64,000 nt of DNA from Caldilineaceae bacterium (lineage in GTDB: Bacteria; Chloroflexota; Anaerolineae; Caldilineales; Caldilineaceae): assembly GCA_019637685.1 (NCBI GenBank), contig JAHBVF010000002.1, forward strand, positions 124,001 to 188,000, given 5' to 3'. Shown here in pieces: positions 24,937 to 34,010 of the stretch (the stretch's first letter is position 1; the number at the start of each line of letters is the position of its first letter). A model generated the notes under the pieces. That model had not been told where the DNA came from, searched no databases, and saw only the letters and a list, made by a program, of their open reading frames with translations. The position numbers and the translations under genes were made by a program.

Positions 24937-25653
24937 ATGAATCTCTCCGACCGGCAGATGAATATTCTCCGTTACATCGCTGAATTTGTGGAAGAGCGGA
25001 GCTATCCCCCCACCATCCGACAGATCGGCGCGGCCTGCGATATTTCCAGCACATCGGTTGTCAAGTACAACTTGAACAAACTGGAGACCGACGGTCTGAT
25101 TTTGCGCGATCCGGAGGTGAGTCGGGGGTTGAGTCTACATTGGGATAAATTGGAGGAGGCAGGTCTGCTGGCAGAGATACGCAGACCCGTGGGCCACGCG
25201 GTCAATGGCGTAGCAGAACGGCTCAAGCAAACCGGGGAAAAGGTGGTCAATTTCTTCAGTGTGCCTGTGTTGGGCCACATCGCGGCTGGTGAACCCATTC
25301 AGGTGGATGTCTCCGAATACGACAGCGCGGACGAATGGATCGACCTGAACGAAGCCCTCTACCGGGACCGGGAGAAACTTTTTGCCCTGCGTGTCCAGGG
25401 CGATTCTATGGTGGATGCCAGTGTACTGGATGGGGATATTGTGATTCTGCGCCATCAGGAGAAGGCCGAGAACGGCGAAATGGTGGCGGCCTGGATTGAC
25501 GGTGTGGGCGAGACGACGCTGAAGCGCTTCTATTTGGAGGGCAAACAGGTGCGCCTGCGTGCGGCCAATCCCAACTATCAGGATATGTTCTTCCCCGCGG
25601 CCCAGGTCAGCGTCAAAGGTCGGGTGGTGTCGGTCATTCGGCAGTTGGAGTAA
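24937..25653 (+). CDS. lexA: SOS repressor LexA with long interdomain linker
   Basis: 238 residues; most LexA are 200-220. N-terminal winged helix (LSDRQMNILRYIAEFVEERS, PPTIRQIGAACDISSTSVVK). Self-cleavage site Ala117-Gly118 in HIAAGEP, nucleophile Ser157 in QGDSMVDA and Lys196 in ETTLKRFY are intact, so RecA-stimulated autoproteolysis is expected. The linker (about residues 68-108) carries extra sequence, including KLEEAGLLAEIRRPVGHAVN. AAAAGGA precedes ATG 24937. Confidence 0.95.
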   Translation: MNLSDRQMNILRYIAEFVEERSYPPTIRQIGAACDISSTSVVKYNLNKLETDGLILRDPEVSRGLSLHWDKLEEAGLLAEIRRPVGHAVNGVAERLKQTGEKVVNFFSVPVLGHIAAGEPIQVDVSEYDSADEWIDLNEALYRDREKLFALRVQGDSMVDASVLDGDIVILRHQEKAENGEMVAAWIDGVGETTLKRFYLEGKQVRLRAANPNYQDMFFPAAQVSVKGRVVSVIRQLE

Positions 25654-25694
25654 GACGGCGCTGGCGGTTTCGCTGTGACAACTAAAACGCTGTA

Positions 25695-25753
25695 CAGCAC
25701 AGAGCGTGAAACGTGAAAGAGTCCGATATTTTCACATTTCACGCTTTGTGCTG
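25695..25753. repeat. 24-bp near-perfect palindrome, terminator between lexA and the DUF429 gene
   Basis: Arms 25695-25718 and 25730-25753 with two mismatches and an 11-nt loop; core GCGTGAAACGTGAAA. The right arm encodes the last residues (QHKA) and stop of the DUF429 protein. Sister of 8842-8886. Confidence 0.8.
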
Positions 25754-26512
25754 CCAGGGAACGACTGGAACCAAAATACTCCCTTCGGCCAGTGAGCCGT
25801 AGCTCACAGCCATTTTGGGGCCATATTCCCACAGATAGGACGCCACATACGCGCAGGTGATGGCGTCCAGCGTATCCTCGTATTCCTTCAACTTCCGCCC
25901 GCGCAGTTCCCCCACATTCACTTCTGTGAGCAGCTTTTTTGTCCCTTTCAGCGGCGGCGCGGCTTTGCGCAGGCCGCGCAAAAGTTGCTGATAGCGGGCC
26001 ATCTCCACCCGGCGATCGGCCACCGCGCCCCGTTTGTATTTGAGAATGCGCTCCAGTCCAAAGAGACTGATGTGGGCCGGGTGCGGGAAGACTTCGCAGA
26101 CCAGCCGGGCCTGGCTCCGGCGGGGAATGGTGGCGGCCTCGGCAAAACGCAGCCCCTGGACCAAAGCGTTCACCAGTGCCTCGCCCCGCACAATCCCCTC
26201 TTCGGCCAGGCGCGCCCGGTTGGCTGGCAGCGCGCCCGCGTGAAAACGCCGCCAATCGGCAGAGAGCGCCGCGTCGCAGGGGCGGGTTCCCGTCTGATTG
26301 GGCACACACAGGGGCGCGTCGATTGCCACCACAGCACCGCCCCTTTGGGGCAGATGCTCAGCCACAAACGCGACAATTTCGCTGTTGCTGCCCAAGCGCC
26401 CGGTATGGACCTGCAAACGGCCTTCCCGAAGTACCGCGCCGCCGGACGGATTCGATGCTTTCCAGGCCAGATCGATGCCGATGAAAACAGGGGATTCGGT
26501 TTTCTTTGCCAT
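25739..26512 (-). CDS. DUF429 domain protein (RNase H-like fold), function unknown
   Basis: 257 residues. Opens with FIGIDLAWKASNPSGGAVL, the DUF429 start, then VVAIDAPLCVPNQTGTRPCD, ...CEVFPHPAHISLFGLERILKYK and C-terminal YEDTLDAITCAYVASYLWEYG. Predicted nuclease-like fold with acidic residues (Asp in GIDLAW, IDAPL, DTLDA). Biochemical role unknown. Downstream end set by a palindrome. Confidence 0.85.
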   Translation of the reverse strand: MAKKTESPVFIGIDLAWKASNPSGGAVLREGRLQVHTGRLGSNSEIVAFVAEHLPQRGGAVVAIDAPLCVPNQTGTRPCDAALSADWRRFHAGALPANRARLAEEGIVRGEALVNALVQGLRFAEAATIPRRSQARLVCEVFPHPAHISLFGLERILKYKRGAVADRRVEMARYQQLLRGLRKAAPPLKGTKKLLTEVNVGELRGRKLKEYEDTLDAITCAYVASYLWEYGPKMAVSYGSLAEGSILVPVVPWQHKA

Positions 26513-26606
26513 AGGACAACCCTCTGCGGCACGAGTCTTGTGGGTTGACAGCGGACGAACCGATTTGCAGCATTCGTCCGTCGCCCGTGGCCGGCATTCC
26601 GCTCTT

Positions 26607-27716
26607 CTACCGCGTCAGCACCATCCGTTCCTGTGTCACTTCTTCCAGAAAAGCTTCGTCCACCACCGCGCCGTTGCCGGAGCCGGTGGGTACGGTCAGT
26701 GTGCTGTCACTGTTGAGAGTGAAGGGATTCTGCACAATATCCCGGGGGAAATAGCGATCGTTGGCGCTGATGTCTCCGGGCAAACTGAAGTTGGGCAGAC
26801 TGGCCAGGGCCACATTCGTCGCCCGCCCGATGCCGGTTTCCAACATTCCGCCGTGCCAGACAGGCATCCCCGCGGCCTGGGCCATATTGTGGATTTCTAC
26901 CGAATCGGCCAGGCCACCGATGCGGGTGGGTTTGATGTTAATAATTTTGCAGGCGTTGAGTTCGATGGCCCAGGCCGCGTGATCGGGCGAGACAATACTC
27001 TCGTCCAGGCAGAGAGGTGTGGAGATAATCTTTGCCAATTTGGCGTGATTGAAAATGTCGTCGTGATCCAACGGCTGTTCGTGGAGGAGCAGGTTGAACT
27101 GGTCCAGTTCCTTCAGATGCTCGGCATCGCTCAGGTGATAGATGCTGTTGCCATCCACCTGCAGGAGCAGATCGGGCCAGCGCTCGCGGATGGCTCGTGT
27201 TGGCTCCACATCCCAGCCCGGTTTGATTTTGAGCTTCACCCGTTTGTAGCCCCGGTCGATATAGCCACCCACTGTTTCCAACAGCGTCGGCACATCCGGT
27301 TGGATAGGCACACTGACGCCCACATCCACTTTGTCCCGTGTGCCGCCCAGGAGTTTGGAAAGGCTCACATTTTGGGCGCGGGCGAAGAGGTCCCACATGG
27401 CAAATTCCAGTCCGGATTTCGCCATCCGGTTGGCCCGCACCCGCTTAAATGCGTGGCGGGTCTGCCAGGGGTCCACCACGTCTGTATCCAGCAGCATCGG
27501 GCCAAGATAAGTCTCCATCATAAACCAGGCCGTTTGATACGTTTCCTCGTTGTACCAGGGGCCTTCGCTCATGGGGGCCTCACCCCAGCCGGTCACGCCG
27601 TCCGCGTCCACCCGCACAATAATGGCGTCGCTGGCGTCGTGAAACCAGCCGCTGGTCTCAAAGCGGCGCACGTAGGGCAGGTGGATGCGGCGCAGTTCAA
27701 TCCGTTCAATTTTCAT
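26607..27716 (-). CDS. menC: Enolase-superfamily o-succinylbenzoate synthase / N-succinylamino acid racemase
   Basis: 369 residues from ATG 27716 (AGGAAAC ahead). Catalytic landmarks of the MLE subgroup: KLKIKPGWD (KxK around residues 161-165), LLQVDGNS (Asp), LHEQPLDHDD (Glu), CLDESIVS (Asp) and IINIKPTRIGG (Lys). C-terminal HGGMLETGIGRATNVALASL is typical of the type 2 MenC/NSAR group. Could make o-succinylbenzoate for menaquinone or racemise N-acylamino acids; no other men gene is near, so the role is undecided. Confidence 0.85.
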   Translation of the reverse strand: MKIERIELRRIHLPYVRRFETSGWFHDASDAIIVRVDADGVTGWGEAPMSEGPWYNEETYQTAWFMMETYLGPMLLDTDVVDPWQTRHAFKRVRANRMAKSGLEFAMWDLFARAQNVSLSKLLGGTRDKVDVGVSVPIQPDVPTLLETVGGYIDRGYKRVKLKIKPGWDVEPTRAIRERWPDLLLQVDGNSIYHLSDAEHLKELDQFNLLLHEQPLDHDDIFNHAKLAKIISTPLCLDESIVSPDHAAWAIELNACKIINIKPTRIGGLADSVEIHNMAQAAGMPVWHGGMLETGIGRATNVALASLPNFSLPGDISANDRYFPRDIVQNPFTLNSDSTLTVPTGSGNGAVVDEAFLEEVTQERMVLTR

Positions 27717-27730
27717 GGGAGTTTCCTGGA

Positions 27731-27814
27731 GTTGGTTGATTGGTTGGCTGGTTGATTGGGTGACTTCCACGCGAGAGAGTCCAACAGCTAATCACCCAAT
27801 CACCCACTCAACTA
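27731..27814. repeat. Imperfect inverted repeat (GGTTGATTGGGTGA / TCACCCAATCACCC) between vapC and menC
   Basis: Built of GTTGATTGG units at 27731-27763 and their complement at 27788-27812. Probably a transcription end signal for vapBC or another copy-prone repeat. Confidence 0.5.
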
Positions 27815-28219
27815 ATACGGAAGCATCTGTAAGCCCATTTGGGCAAAGTGATGATCAAAACTGAATGCCTGGCTGATGTCCCGGCTTTGGGCCAGGGCCA
27901 GGCAGACACAATCGGTGTAGCTCCACGCCTTATCGTCATAATTGCTGAAAAGCCGCCAAGCCGCTGCTTCTTCGCCGCCATTCACGACGATCAGTTCAAT
28001 TAGGCGGCTGTTGCGCAGGCGCATCCCCAATTGCCGGGCCACCGACACACCCAAACGAACTTTGGTCAGCGTCATCGCCTCGTCGAAGATGTGATTGGAG
28101 ACGAGCAGCGCGCCTGGTGTCTGGATGGATTTCAGGAAGGCGGCGGCGGCGGCGTGGTGGGGGTCATTGCGATCCACCAGCGCGTAGAAGCCGCTGGTAT
28201 CAGCGATGATTGGGGCCAT
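27812..28219 (-). CDS. vapC: PIN-domain ribonuclease toxin, VapC type
   Basis: 135 residues from ATG 28219. PIN residues: IIADTSGFYAL (first Asp), SNHIFDEAMTLTKVR (Glu), AWSYTDCVCLALAQ (Asp) and QAFSFDHHFAQMG (Asp). Cleaves RNA when free. ATG overlaps the end of the antitoxin gene by 20 bp, the usual VapBC arrangement. Confidence 0.9.
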   Translation of the reverse strand: MAPIIADTSGFYALVDRNDPHHAAAAAFLKSIQTPGALLVSNHIFDEAMTLTKVRLGVSVARQLGMRLRNSRLIELIVVNGGEEAAAWRLFSNYDDKAWSYTDCVCLALAQSRDISQAFSFDHHFAQMGLQMLPY

Positions 28220-28499
28220 CTTCCGCCACTGCCAGGAGTTGGGCTGGTTCTCGTTCTGCCCAGTCGGTTTGGTAAAGGAATGTGTCCAGATTCTCGCTGG
28301 ACACGTCGTCGTCGGGGCCAGCCCCAATGCCGACGATGCCCCACAGCGGATCGTCGGCCAGTGTTGCGGCCTGCCGCTGCTCGATGGCCGCGGTGATGAG
28401 ATCGCGCAGCAGCGCGGACATTGTGGTGGATTGGCGTTGGGCTTCTTCCGACAGCCATTCGTGCTGCCATTCTTCCAGAATCATCTGTACGCGTTTCAT
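28200..28499 (-). CDS. vapB: Ribbon-helix-helix antitoxin of the VapC toxin
   Basis: 99 residues. N-terminal strand-helix-helix MKRVQMILEEWQHEWLSEEA, then STTMSALLRDLITAAIEQ, fits a ribbon-helix-helix DNA-binding domain. The acidic C-terminus (PDDDVSSENLDTFLY) would block the toxin. Preceded by the strong promoter at 28546-28574; SD AGGAGGC lies ahead of ATG 28499. Confidence 0.85.
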   Translation of the reverse strand: MKRVQMILEEWQHEWLSEEAQRQSTTMSALLRDLITAAIEQRQAATLADDPLWGIVGIGAGPDDDVSSENLDTFLYQTDWAEREPAQLLAVAEDGPNHR

Positions 28500-28545
28500 T
28501 GCCTAGCCTCCTGACCCTTCATACACATTGATTCTACACAAAAAC

Positions 28546-28574
28546 AGTGTACACAAGGCCGACGTGTTTGTCAA
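28546..28574 (-). promoter_or_regulatory. Promoter of vapBC with a palindrome over the -10 box
   Basis: On the minus strand TTGACA, 17 nt, TACACT. GTGTACAC (28547-28554) is a perfect 8-bp palindrome overlapping the -10 and is a candidate operator for autorepression. Confidence 0.7.
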
Positions 28575-28603
28575 GCACATTTTTTTGCTTGCGGTAGAAC
28601 AAA

Positions 28604-28626
28604 GCGGGGCGCTTTCGCCACCCCGC
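28604..28626 (-). terminator. Terminator-like hairpin after the oxidoreductase gene
   Basis: GCGGGGCG (28604-28611) pairs with CACCCCGC (28619-28626); on the minus strand it is soon followed by an A/T stretch (28577-28590). Would end transcription coming from 28707. Confidence 0.5.
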
Positions 28627-28706
28627 CTTGCGCTCTGTCCACATCAGCACCGAACAATCTGGAGCAGAAAATGCTATGCCTGCTCTTCCACCCCTACACT
28701 TCATTT

Positions 28707-29906
28707 CTATGCTTCGTAGGCACAATCCACCTGGCGTTTCGTTTCAGACGACTTCACAATAGCGTCGCAGATGACCGCATTGCGATAGCCGTCCAGGAAA
28801 TCCGCGCCGATGGGTGCTACCGGCCTGTCGTTGACGATACAATCCAGCATATGGGTAATCTCGTGGACGAAAGTGTGTTCCCAGCCAATCATATGTCCCT
28901 GGGGCCACCAGTTCTCCCACCAGGGGTGAAAAGGCTCCGAGACGAGCACATTGCGGAAGCCCTGGGTCTCTTTGGGCTGATCCCCCACCCAATAGACTTC
29001 CAGTTCGTTCAGCCGCTCCAGGTTGAAGACGATACTGGCTTTTTCCGCATTGATTTCGATGCGCTGTCCGTTCTTGCGCCCGGCGGCAAAGCGGGTCGCC
29101 TCCACTGTGCCCAGCGCGCCGTTCTCAAAGTCGAGCAGGCCGACGAAAGCGTCGTCCACATCGACTTTGCCCATTGTGCCGTCGCCCCAGGGCCGCTCTT
29201 CGATAAAGGTCCGGGTCATGCCCGATACGCTGCGCACCTCGCCCACCAGATAACGGGCCAGATCGATGATGTGCGCGCCCAGATCGCCCAGCGCGCCGCT
29301 GCCCGCCACTTTCTTCTGCAGCCGCCAGATCATCGGCATATTATAGTGGGGCATAATCCACTCTTGCAGATAGACCGCGCGGAAGTGGTAGATTTTGCCC
29401 AGCAGCCCGGAATCGACCAGCTTGCGAATCTGGCGGATGGCAGGGACGAAGCGGTAGTTGAAGGCCACCATATGTTTGACACCGGCTTTGTTGACCGCGT
29501 CCAGCATCAGCTTGGACTCTTCGGCGGTGCGGGCCAGGGGCTTCTCGCAAAGGATGTGCTTGCCCGCTTCCGCGGCAGCGATGCACGGTTCGGCGTGGGC
29601 GTCGTTGGGGCCGCCGTTGTCAAAGAGCTGGATGTCGTCGTTGCTGATTAGGTCCCGCCAGTCGGTGTAGGCGTGCTGGTAGCCGTAGCGTCTGGCTGCC
29701 TCGCTCACTGCCTCCTGATTGCGTCCGGCAATACCCACCAGTTTGGGGATGGCAGGCGGCGGGTACATCATATGGGCAATGTTGAGCATTGCGTGGGTGT
29801 GAGCCTTGCCCATAAAAGCATAGCCCAGCATCCCTACGCCGATCTCCGGGGCCTCGCCCTCGGCCTTTGCCCCTGCCATTGAAGTAAAACCACTACTTTC
29901 GCTCAT
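28707..29906 (-). CDS. Gfo/Idh/MocA family NAD(P)-dependent sugar oxidoreductase
   Basis: 399 residues. Rossmann start IGVGMLGYAFMGKAHTHA, GHAEPCIAAAEAGKHILCEKPLART-like EKP motif, and the C-terminal alpha/beta domain with GDLGAHIIDLARYLVG (His/Asp pair expected in catalysis). An extra ~20 polar residues stand before the Rossmann strand. AGGAGAC is 8 nt before ATG 29906. Forms a pair with the isomerase 30 nt upstream, so sugar or inositol catabolism is likely; substrate not readable. Confidence 0.92.
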   Translation of the reverse strand: MSESSGFTSMAGAKAEGEAPEIGVGMLGYAFMGKAHTHAMLNIAHMMYPPPAIPKLVGIAGRNQEAVSEAARRYGYQHAYTDWRDLISNDDIQLFDNGGPNDAHAEPCIAAAEAGKHILCEKPLARTAEESKLMLDAVNKAGVKHMVAFNYRFVPAIRQIRKLVDSGLLGKIYHFRAVYLQEWIMPHYNMPMIWRLQKKVAGSGALGDLGAHIIDLARYLVGEVRSVSGMTRTFIEERPWGDGTMGKVDVDDAFVGLLDFENGALGTVEATRFAAGRKNGQRIEINAEKASIVFNLERLNELEVYWVGDQPKETQGFRNVLVSEPFHPWWENWWPQGHMIGWEHTFVHEITHMLDCIVNDRPVAPIGADFLDGYRNAVICDAIVKSSETKRQVDCAYEA

Positions 29907-29936
29907 CGAGTTCGTCTCCTTTTGGTGTAGCAGTTG

Positions 29937-30977
29937 TTAGCGGCGTTCCACGTAGGATTGCGGGTCAAGTTGTTCGTCTTCTTTGGCAAAAGCCGCGTCG
30001 AATGCGATGTCGGACGATGGAAAATCGATCTTGCGAGTATACGCGCAGGATTCGGTCGCGCCGTGTTCCCGGTCCATGCCTGCGTCTTCCCACTCGATGG
30101 AGAGGGGACCGGTGTAGCCGATGTCGTTGAGGGCGCGGATGATCGATTCGAAGTCAATTTTGCCCCGACCCACCGAGCGGAAATCCCAGAAGCGGCGGTG
30201 ATCGCCGAAGGGCGCGTGGCCGCCAAAGACACCGGCTGGGGTAGGACTGTCCGACCAGCCCACATCTTTCATATGCACATGAAAAATCCGGTCGGCGAAG
30301 GTGCGGATGAAGCCCACGTAGTCCACGCCCTGATAGCCGAAGTGGCTGGGGTCGTAGTTGAAGCCAAAGGCCGGATGGTCGTTGAGCGCGTTCAGGGCAT
30401 TTTGGGCGCTGTAGATGTCGAAGGCGATTTCGGTGGGGTGGACTTCCAGCGCGAACTTCACACCATTCTCAGAAAAGACATCCAGAATCGGCGTCCACAT
30501 CTCGGCAAAGAGAGCCAGCCCTTTTTCCAAATAGTCCGGTGGGTTGGGCGGGAAGGAGTAAACCATATGCCAGATGGGCGATCCGGTGAAGCCGGGCACG
30601 ACCTTCACGCCAAATTTGGCCGCGGCCGCGGCAGTATCTTTCATTTCCTGGGCGGCCCGCGCCCGCACGCCGTCTTCTTTGCCGTCGCCCCACAGCCGGG
30701 GGGGCAGGATGCTGGCGTGGCGTTCGTCGATGCGATCACAGACGGCTTGCCCTACCAGATGGTTGCTGATGGCATAGCACTTCAGCCCATATTTGTTGAG
30801 AGTATCCCAGCGCTCTTGGACATATCCGTCGTCGGACAGGGCTTTGTCCACCTCAAAATGATCGCCCCAGCAGGCCAGTTCCAGGCCGTCATAGCCAAAC
30901 GACTTGGCTTTTTCGCAGATGACCTCGAAGGGCAGGTCTGCCCACTGGCCGGTGAAAAGGGTTACAGGTCGTGGCAT
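29937..30977 (-). CDS. Sugar phosphate isomerase/epimerase (xylose isomerase-like TIM barrel)
   Basis: 346 residues from ATG 30977, with AAGGAG 7 nt ahead. TIM-barrel metal ligands: [13 protein letters not shown] (Glu), [14 protein letters not shown] (Asp, His), [10 protein letters not shown] (HxH) and [12 protein letters not shown] (Glu). First gene of a two-gene operon with the Gfo/Idh oxidoreductase. Confidence 0.92.
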   Translation of the reverse strand: MPRPVTLFTGQWADLPFEVICEKAKSFGYDGLELACWGDHFEVDKALSDDGYVQERWDTLNKYGLKCYAISNHLVGQAVCDRIDERHASILPPRLWGDGKEDGVRARAAQEMKDTAAAAAKFGVKVVPGFTGSPIWHMVYSFPPNPPDYLEKGLALFAEMWTPILDVFSENGVKFALEVHPTEIAFDIYSAQNALNALNDHPAFGFNYDPSHFGYQGVDYVGFIRTFADRIFHVHMKDVGWSDSPTPAGVFGGHAPFGDHRRFWDFRSVGRGKIDFESIIRALNDIGYTGPLSIEWEDAGMDREHGATESCAYTRKIDFPSSDIAFDAAFAKEDEQLDPQSYVERR

Positions 30978-31132
30978 AGCTGACTCCTTATGGGTTGGTA
31001 TGGATGGCAGATAGTGTGCGCGTGTGGGCATTCCATCCCGCGCCCGGTCCACACGCGGCAATGGCTCCACTATACAACCGGAGTGGGAAAAAGACAATCT
31101 GGATTGTTACAGAAGCTTGTGGCTGAGACGGA

Positions 31133-32224
31133 TCAGCGCCAGGAGAAGTTGCGCACATCGCTGGGGGTGCTGGCGGCCTGTATGCCTCGCCCCTCGCCCT
31201 GATCGGGCAGAATACGCACGACTGTTACTTGCCAGCCATACTGCATCGCGCCACTGGTCACAGGAGAGACGTCGGCTGGCAATCGGTGGCTGGTGGCTTT
31301 GGTCCACACCGCGGGGAGCAGCCCAACCGAGCCTTCTACGGGCCAGACTCGCAGCACATACCACTCATTGGCCGCGAGAAGATCCACACTGAGCCAACGG
31401 AAGATGACCTCTTCGTCCTGGGGCACTGTGTCCCCGTCCGCGGGTTCCAGCAGGCGGGGCGATGGATAGCTTGCCGGTCGGCTGTCCAACCCAGGCACAT
31501 TGCGGGCCGATTCGCTGGATGCAGCCACAGCCGGAGGTACATCGACTGGGATCAGAAGTATTTGATCGGGCCGAATAAAGTCGTTGGCGGTGATGCCATT
31601 GGCCTGTAATATGCCTTCGACAGTGGAAGCAAAACGGACAGCAATGGAGACAATTGTATCGCCAGGCAAAACTGTATAGCGGAAGCTTGTAGGCAGTTTC
31701 ACCTGATTGGTGATCTCCGACACGACCGGCGGAACCGGGATCACCAGTTCGCTGCCGGCCTGGATCAATGAATCACCCAGCCCATTGGCCTGTTGAATCT
31801 CCTCAACGGTGACACTGTATTGAATGGCGATGGCAGAGAGGGTTTCGCCCGATTGGACAGTGTGAATGACCATCAGCGGGCCGGGCGTAGACTCAGCCGC
31901 TGATACGGGGGTGGCTGTGGCAAGCACAGCCATTGCCGGTGCATTGCTGTCTACCGATGCATCCAACGTGGGTACGACAGGCAGGTTTTCGGTCTGTCCG
32001 GCAACCCCGCTTGTTCGGCTTCCCATCTGCCACCAGACAGCAACCAACACCAGCAGAGCCATCACCAACGCCAGGTCGATCCACGTGACGCGACGGCGAG
32101 CCGGGGTCCCTTTTGTCAGGTCGTGCCCACAGAAGTAACAGGTTTCGGCTTCCTGCGCCACACGGCTGCCACAATTGGGGCAGCGGCGCAGTTGGTTAGG
32201 AGAAGTGCCGACTTTTTGTGTCAT
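31133..32224 (-). CDS. Membrane-anchored protein with zinc ribbon and two LysM domains
   Basis: 363 residues from ATG 32224. A zinc ribbon (CPNCGSRV...CYFCGHDL) at residues 15-36, a single membrane helix (DLALVMALLVLVAVWW), a Ser/Ala/Thr-rich spacer, LysM 1 (HTVQSGETLSAIAIQYSVTV), LysM 2 (YTVLPGDTIVSIAVRFASTV) and a C-terminal Ig-like domain (FRWLSVDLLAANEWYVLRVW). Likely binds peptidoglycan on the outside with the zinc ribbon in the cytoplasm. Exact role unknown. Confidence 0.85.
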   Translation of the reverse strand: MTQKVGTSPNQLRRCPNCGSRVAQEAETCYFCGHDLTKGTPARRRVTWIDLALVMALLVLVAVWWQMGSRTSGVAGQTENLPVVPTLDASVDSNAPAMAVLATATPVSAAESTPGPLMVIHTVQSGETLSAIAIQYSVTVEEIQQANGLGDSLIQAGSELVIPVPPVVSEITNQVKLPTSFRYTVLPGDTIVSIAVRFASTVEGILQANGITANDFIRPDQILLIPVDVPPAVAASSESARNVPGLDSRPASYPSPRLLEPADGDTVPQDEEVIFRWLSVDLLAANEWYVLRVWPVEGSVGLLPAVWTKATSHRLPADVSPVTSGAMQYGWQVTVVRILPDQGEGRGIQAASTPSDVRNFSWR

Positions 32225-32429
32225 AAACGCATTATAGCATGTGTGACGGAATGGATACGAACGCCCAAGGCTTTTTGGGGCGATCCCTGTTCGCATCTTA
32301 CCCAGTAAAGAAGCAGAAAATTGCATTCTTTCTTACAAATGGGCACCAATCGTCGTGGCAGACACATCAAAAAAGCGCCTTTCAACCGGGCTGGCTGAAA
32401 GGCGCTGTAGGTCAGAATTTTGGAGGAGG

Positions 32430-32966
32430 TTATTGAGCGCCCTGGGTGAGCAGATAACTCATGAGGTCTACAATGTCCTGGGCACTCAACGTATCGGCAT
32501 ACGTTTGGGGCATCACACCGCCGTTATAACCATCGACCACAAAAGCATTGGGTTCGGTAATGCTCTGATAAAAATAGAGCGCAGGGCTTTCGCCGGGAAC
32601 TCGTGTGATGGATGTGCTGGCTACATTGCTCCAGGTGGGAGCAACCACAGTGTTGGAATCATCCAGCCGATGACAGCCGACACACCCCGCGCTGGTAGCC
32701 AACTGTTCGCCGTGGGCAGGATCGCCTGGCAGAAGTGCGGCTACATCTGCGGGCAAACCCGCATAAATCTCTTCTTCTGTCAGATTATTGATGTCGGGAA
32801 TGGGCGTTGGTGTCGGCGGGACAAATGCTTGCCCCTTTACTTCGGGAACCATATCCGGCGAGATCAACTGGGCACGCGGATTGGGTGCACAGGCAGCAAA
32901 CAAAAAAGCAGCCAAAAACAGCAGCGCGGCAAATGAATTGAATCGATTGTTGTACAAGCGTCCCAT
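32430..32966 (-). CDS. Cytochrome c lipoprotein (monoheme)
   Basis: 178 residues from ATG 32966, SD GGAGAAT. Lipoprotein signal with FLFAAC, a Pro/Thr linker, then one heme site AGCVGCHRLDD and a probable axial Met in GGVMPQTYAD; the usual class I C-terminal helix DIVDLMSYLLTQG ends it. Electron carrier at the outer face of the membrane; partner may be the ACIII or an oxidase elsewhere. Confidence 0.88.
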   Translation of the reverse strand: MGRLYNNRFNSFAALLFLAAFLFAACAPNPRAQLISPDMVPEVKGQAFVPPTPTPIPDINNLTEEEIYAGLPADVAALLPGDPAHGEQLATSAGCVGCHRLDDSNTVVAPTWSNVASTSITRVPGESPALYFYQSITEPNAFVVDGYNGGVMPQTYADTLSAQDIVDLMSYLLTQGAQ

Positions 32967-33116
32967 CGATATTCTCCACAAGAAAGTGCAGCCCAGAACG
33001 ATTTCTGCAGATAGCGTACGAACTGGGTAGCGGGTAGAATAAGTAGGAGATAGTGTAACACGGGAAGCGCCGGGATGCAATTCTGTGCGCAAAAATTCAC
33101 AAAGGCGAGAACAGAC

Positions 33117-33461
33117 ATGGAAACATTTTCTGCGAACACAGTACAGGATTGGCTGGCGGTCAATCTGCCCACCTGGCGCTTGCACAAGGGCTATCTGCTG
33201 CGGGTCTACAAGACCGGCCATTGGCGGCTGACATTGATGGTGGCCAATGCTATCGGCTATCTGGCCGAAGCTGCCGACCACCACCCCGAATTAATCCTCA
33301 CCTATCCCTCGGTAGAAATTCACCTGGAAACCCACAGCGCAGGGGGCATCACCGCCAAGGATTGCGAGCTTGCCCGGAGAATCGAAGAAACAATTCTCTG
33401 GCTTCCCGGTCCAGACGACGCGCTTGACGGACCTTCTGGCAGATGGATCGAGCGGGAATGA
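33117..33461 (+). CDS. Pterin-4a-carbinolamine dehydratase-like protein
   Basis: 114 residues from ATG 33117. ADHHPELILTYPSVEIHLET followed by HSAGGITAKDCELARRIE is the PCD signature, with the active His pair (HHP) and the later His. N-terminal SANTVQDWLAVNLPTWRLHK also fits. Recycles pterin cofactors in known members or serves in molybdopterin metabolism; no partner hydroxylase is near. Confidence 0.9.
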   Translation: METFSANTVQDWLAVNLPTWRLHKGYLLRVYKTGHWRLTLMVANAIGYLAEAADHHPELILTYPSVEIHLETHSAGGITAKDCELARRIEETILWLPGPDDALDGPSGRWIERE

Positions 33462-33646
33462 CACAATGGCGAAAAAATGAGATTGGGCATTAACGATGTA
33501 GAGGCGACGAAAATAGGGCACGCATCAGCGTTGGCAAACAGCGCCCCGGGCCATGCGATGCGAAGTTGATGAAGGGTCAGCCCGATGCGGTCCCTATTCT
33601 TTTGCCCAATCTTGTCCACAGTGTATACCAAAAAAGGAAGCTGTCA

Positions 33647-33826
33647 AACTTGCGATTTCTGTAGTGGTCAGGGTGATGGAACATCCATTGACTGTCACGC
33701 TGCAAGCGCGACCTACAAAATCAGAGTAACATCTGTAGGTCCGACTTGTAGTCGGACAAGTTTCGATTCCACCATCAGATTGACCAGTACACAAATTTGC
33801 GATTTCTGTATTGGTCCGGCTGATAG
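33647..33826. repeat. Mosaic repeat block with a direct duplication and REP-like palindromes
   Basis: In the 549-bp gap 33462-34010. Direct repeat TTGCGATTTCTGTA(G/T)TGGTC at 33651-33669 and 33798-33816; inside, TGTAGGTCCGACTTGTAGTC and CACGCTGCAAGCGCGACCTA resemble the palindromes at 52358-52381 and 52458-52480. Short open frames here look non-coding. Confidence 0.6.
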
Positions 33827-33840
33827 TGAAAGAAGCTGAA

Positions 33841-33899
33841 CGCTGATAAACGCAGATTTTTTCTCTGGATCAGCGTCTATCTGCATGAATCAGCGTCCC
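33841..33899. repeat. Palindromic CGCTGATAAACGCAGAT-type repeat
   Basis: CGCTGATAAACGCAGAT pairs imperfectly with ATCTGCATGAATCAGCG. Member of the family at 18408-18465. The rest of the gap up to 34010 shows nothing recognisable. Confidence 0.6.
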
Positions 33900-34010
33900 A
33901 AGGGAAGCGGGTTGCTTAGCCGCCCACGCCTTTTCACAATTCGGTGAAGAGGAGACAACGCCCGTGTGCAGCGCTGACCCGCCAGCACCCGCCACAGGGC
34001 TACGCAGCGG

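Noticed and set aside
27731..27814. attL/attR-like site near the VapBC pair
   Set aside because: The GTTGATTGG units are an imperfect inverted repeat, not a direct duplication, and there is no integrase.
33585..33839. Short frames with several Cys on both strands
   Set aside because: They run through the mosaic repeat block; Cys pattern comes from the duplicated repeat and there is no ribosome site.
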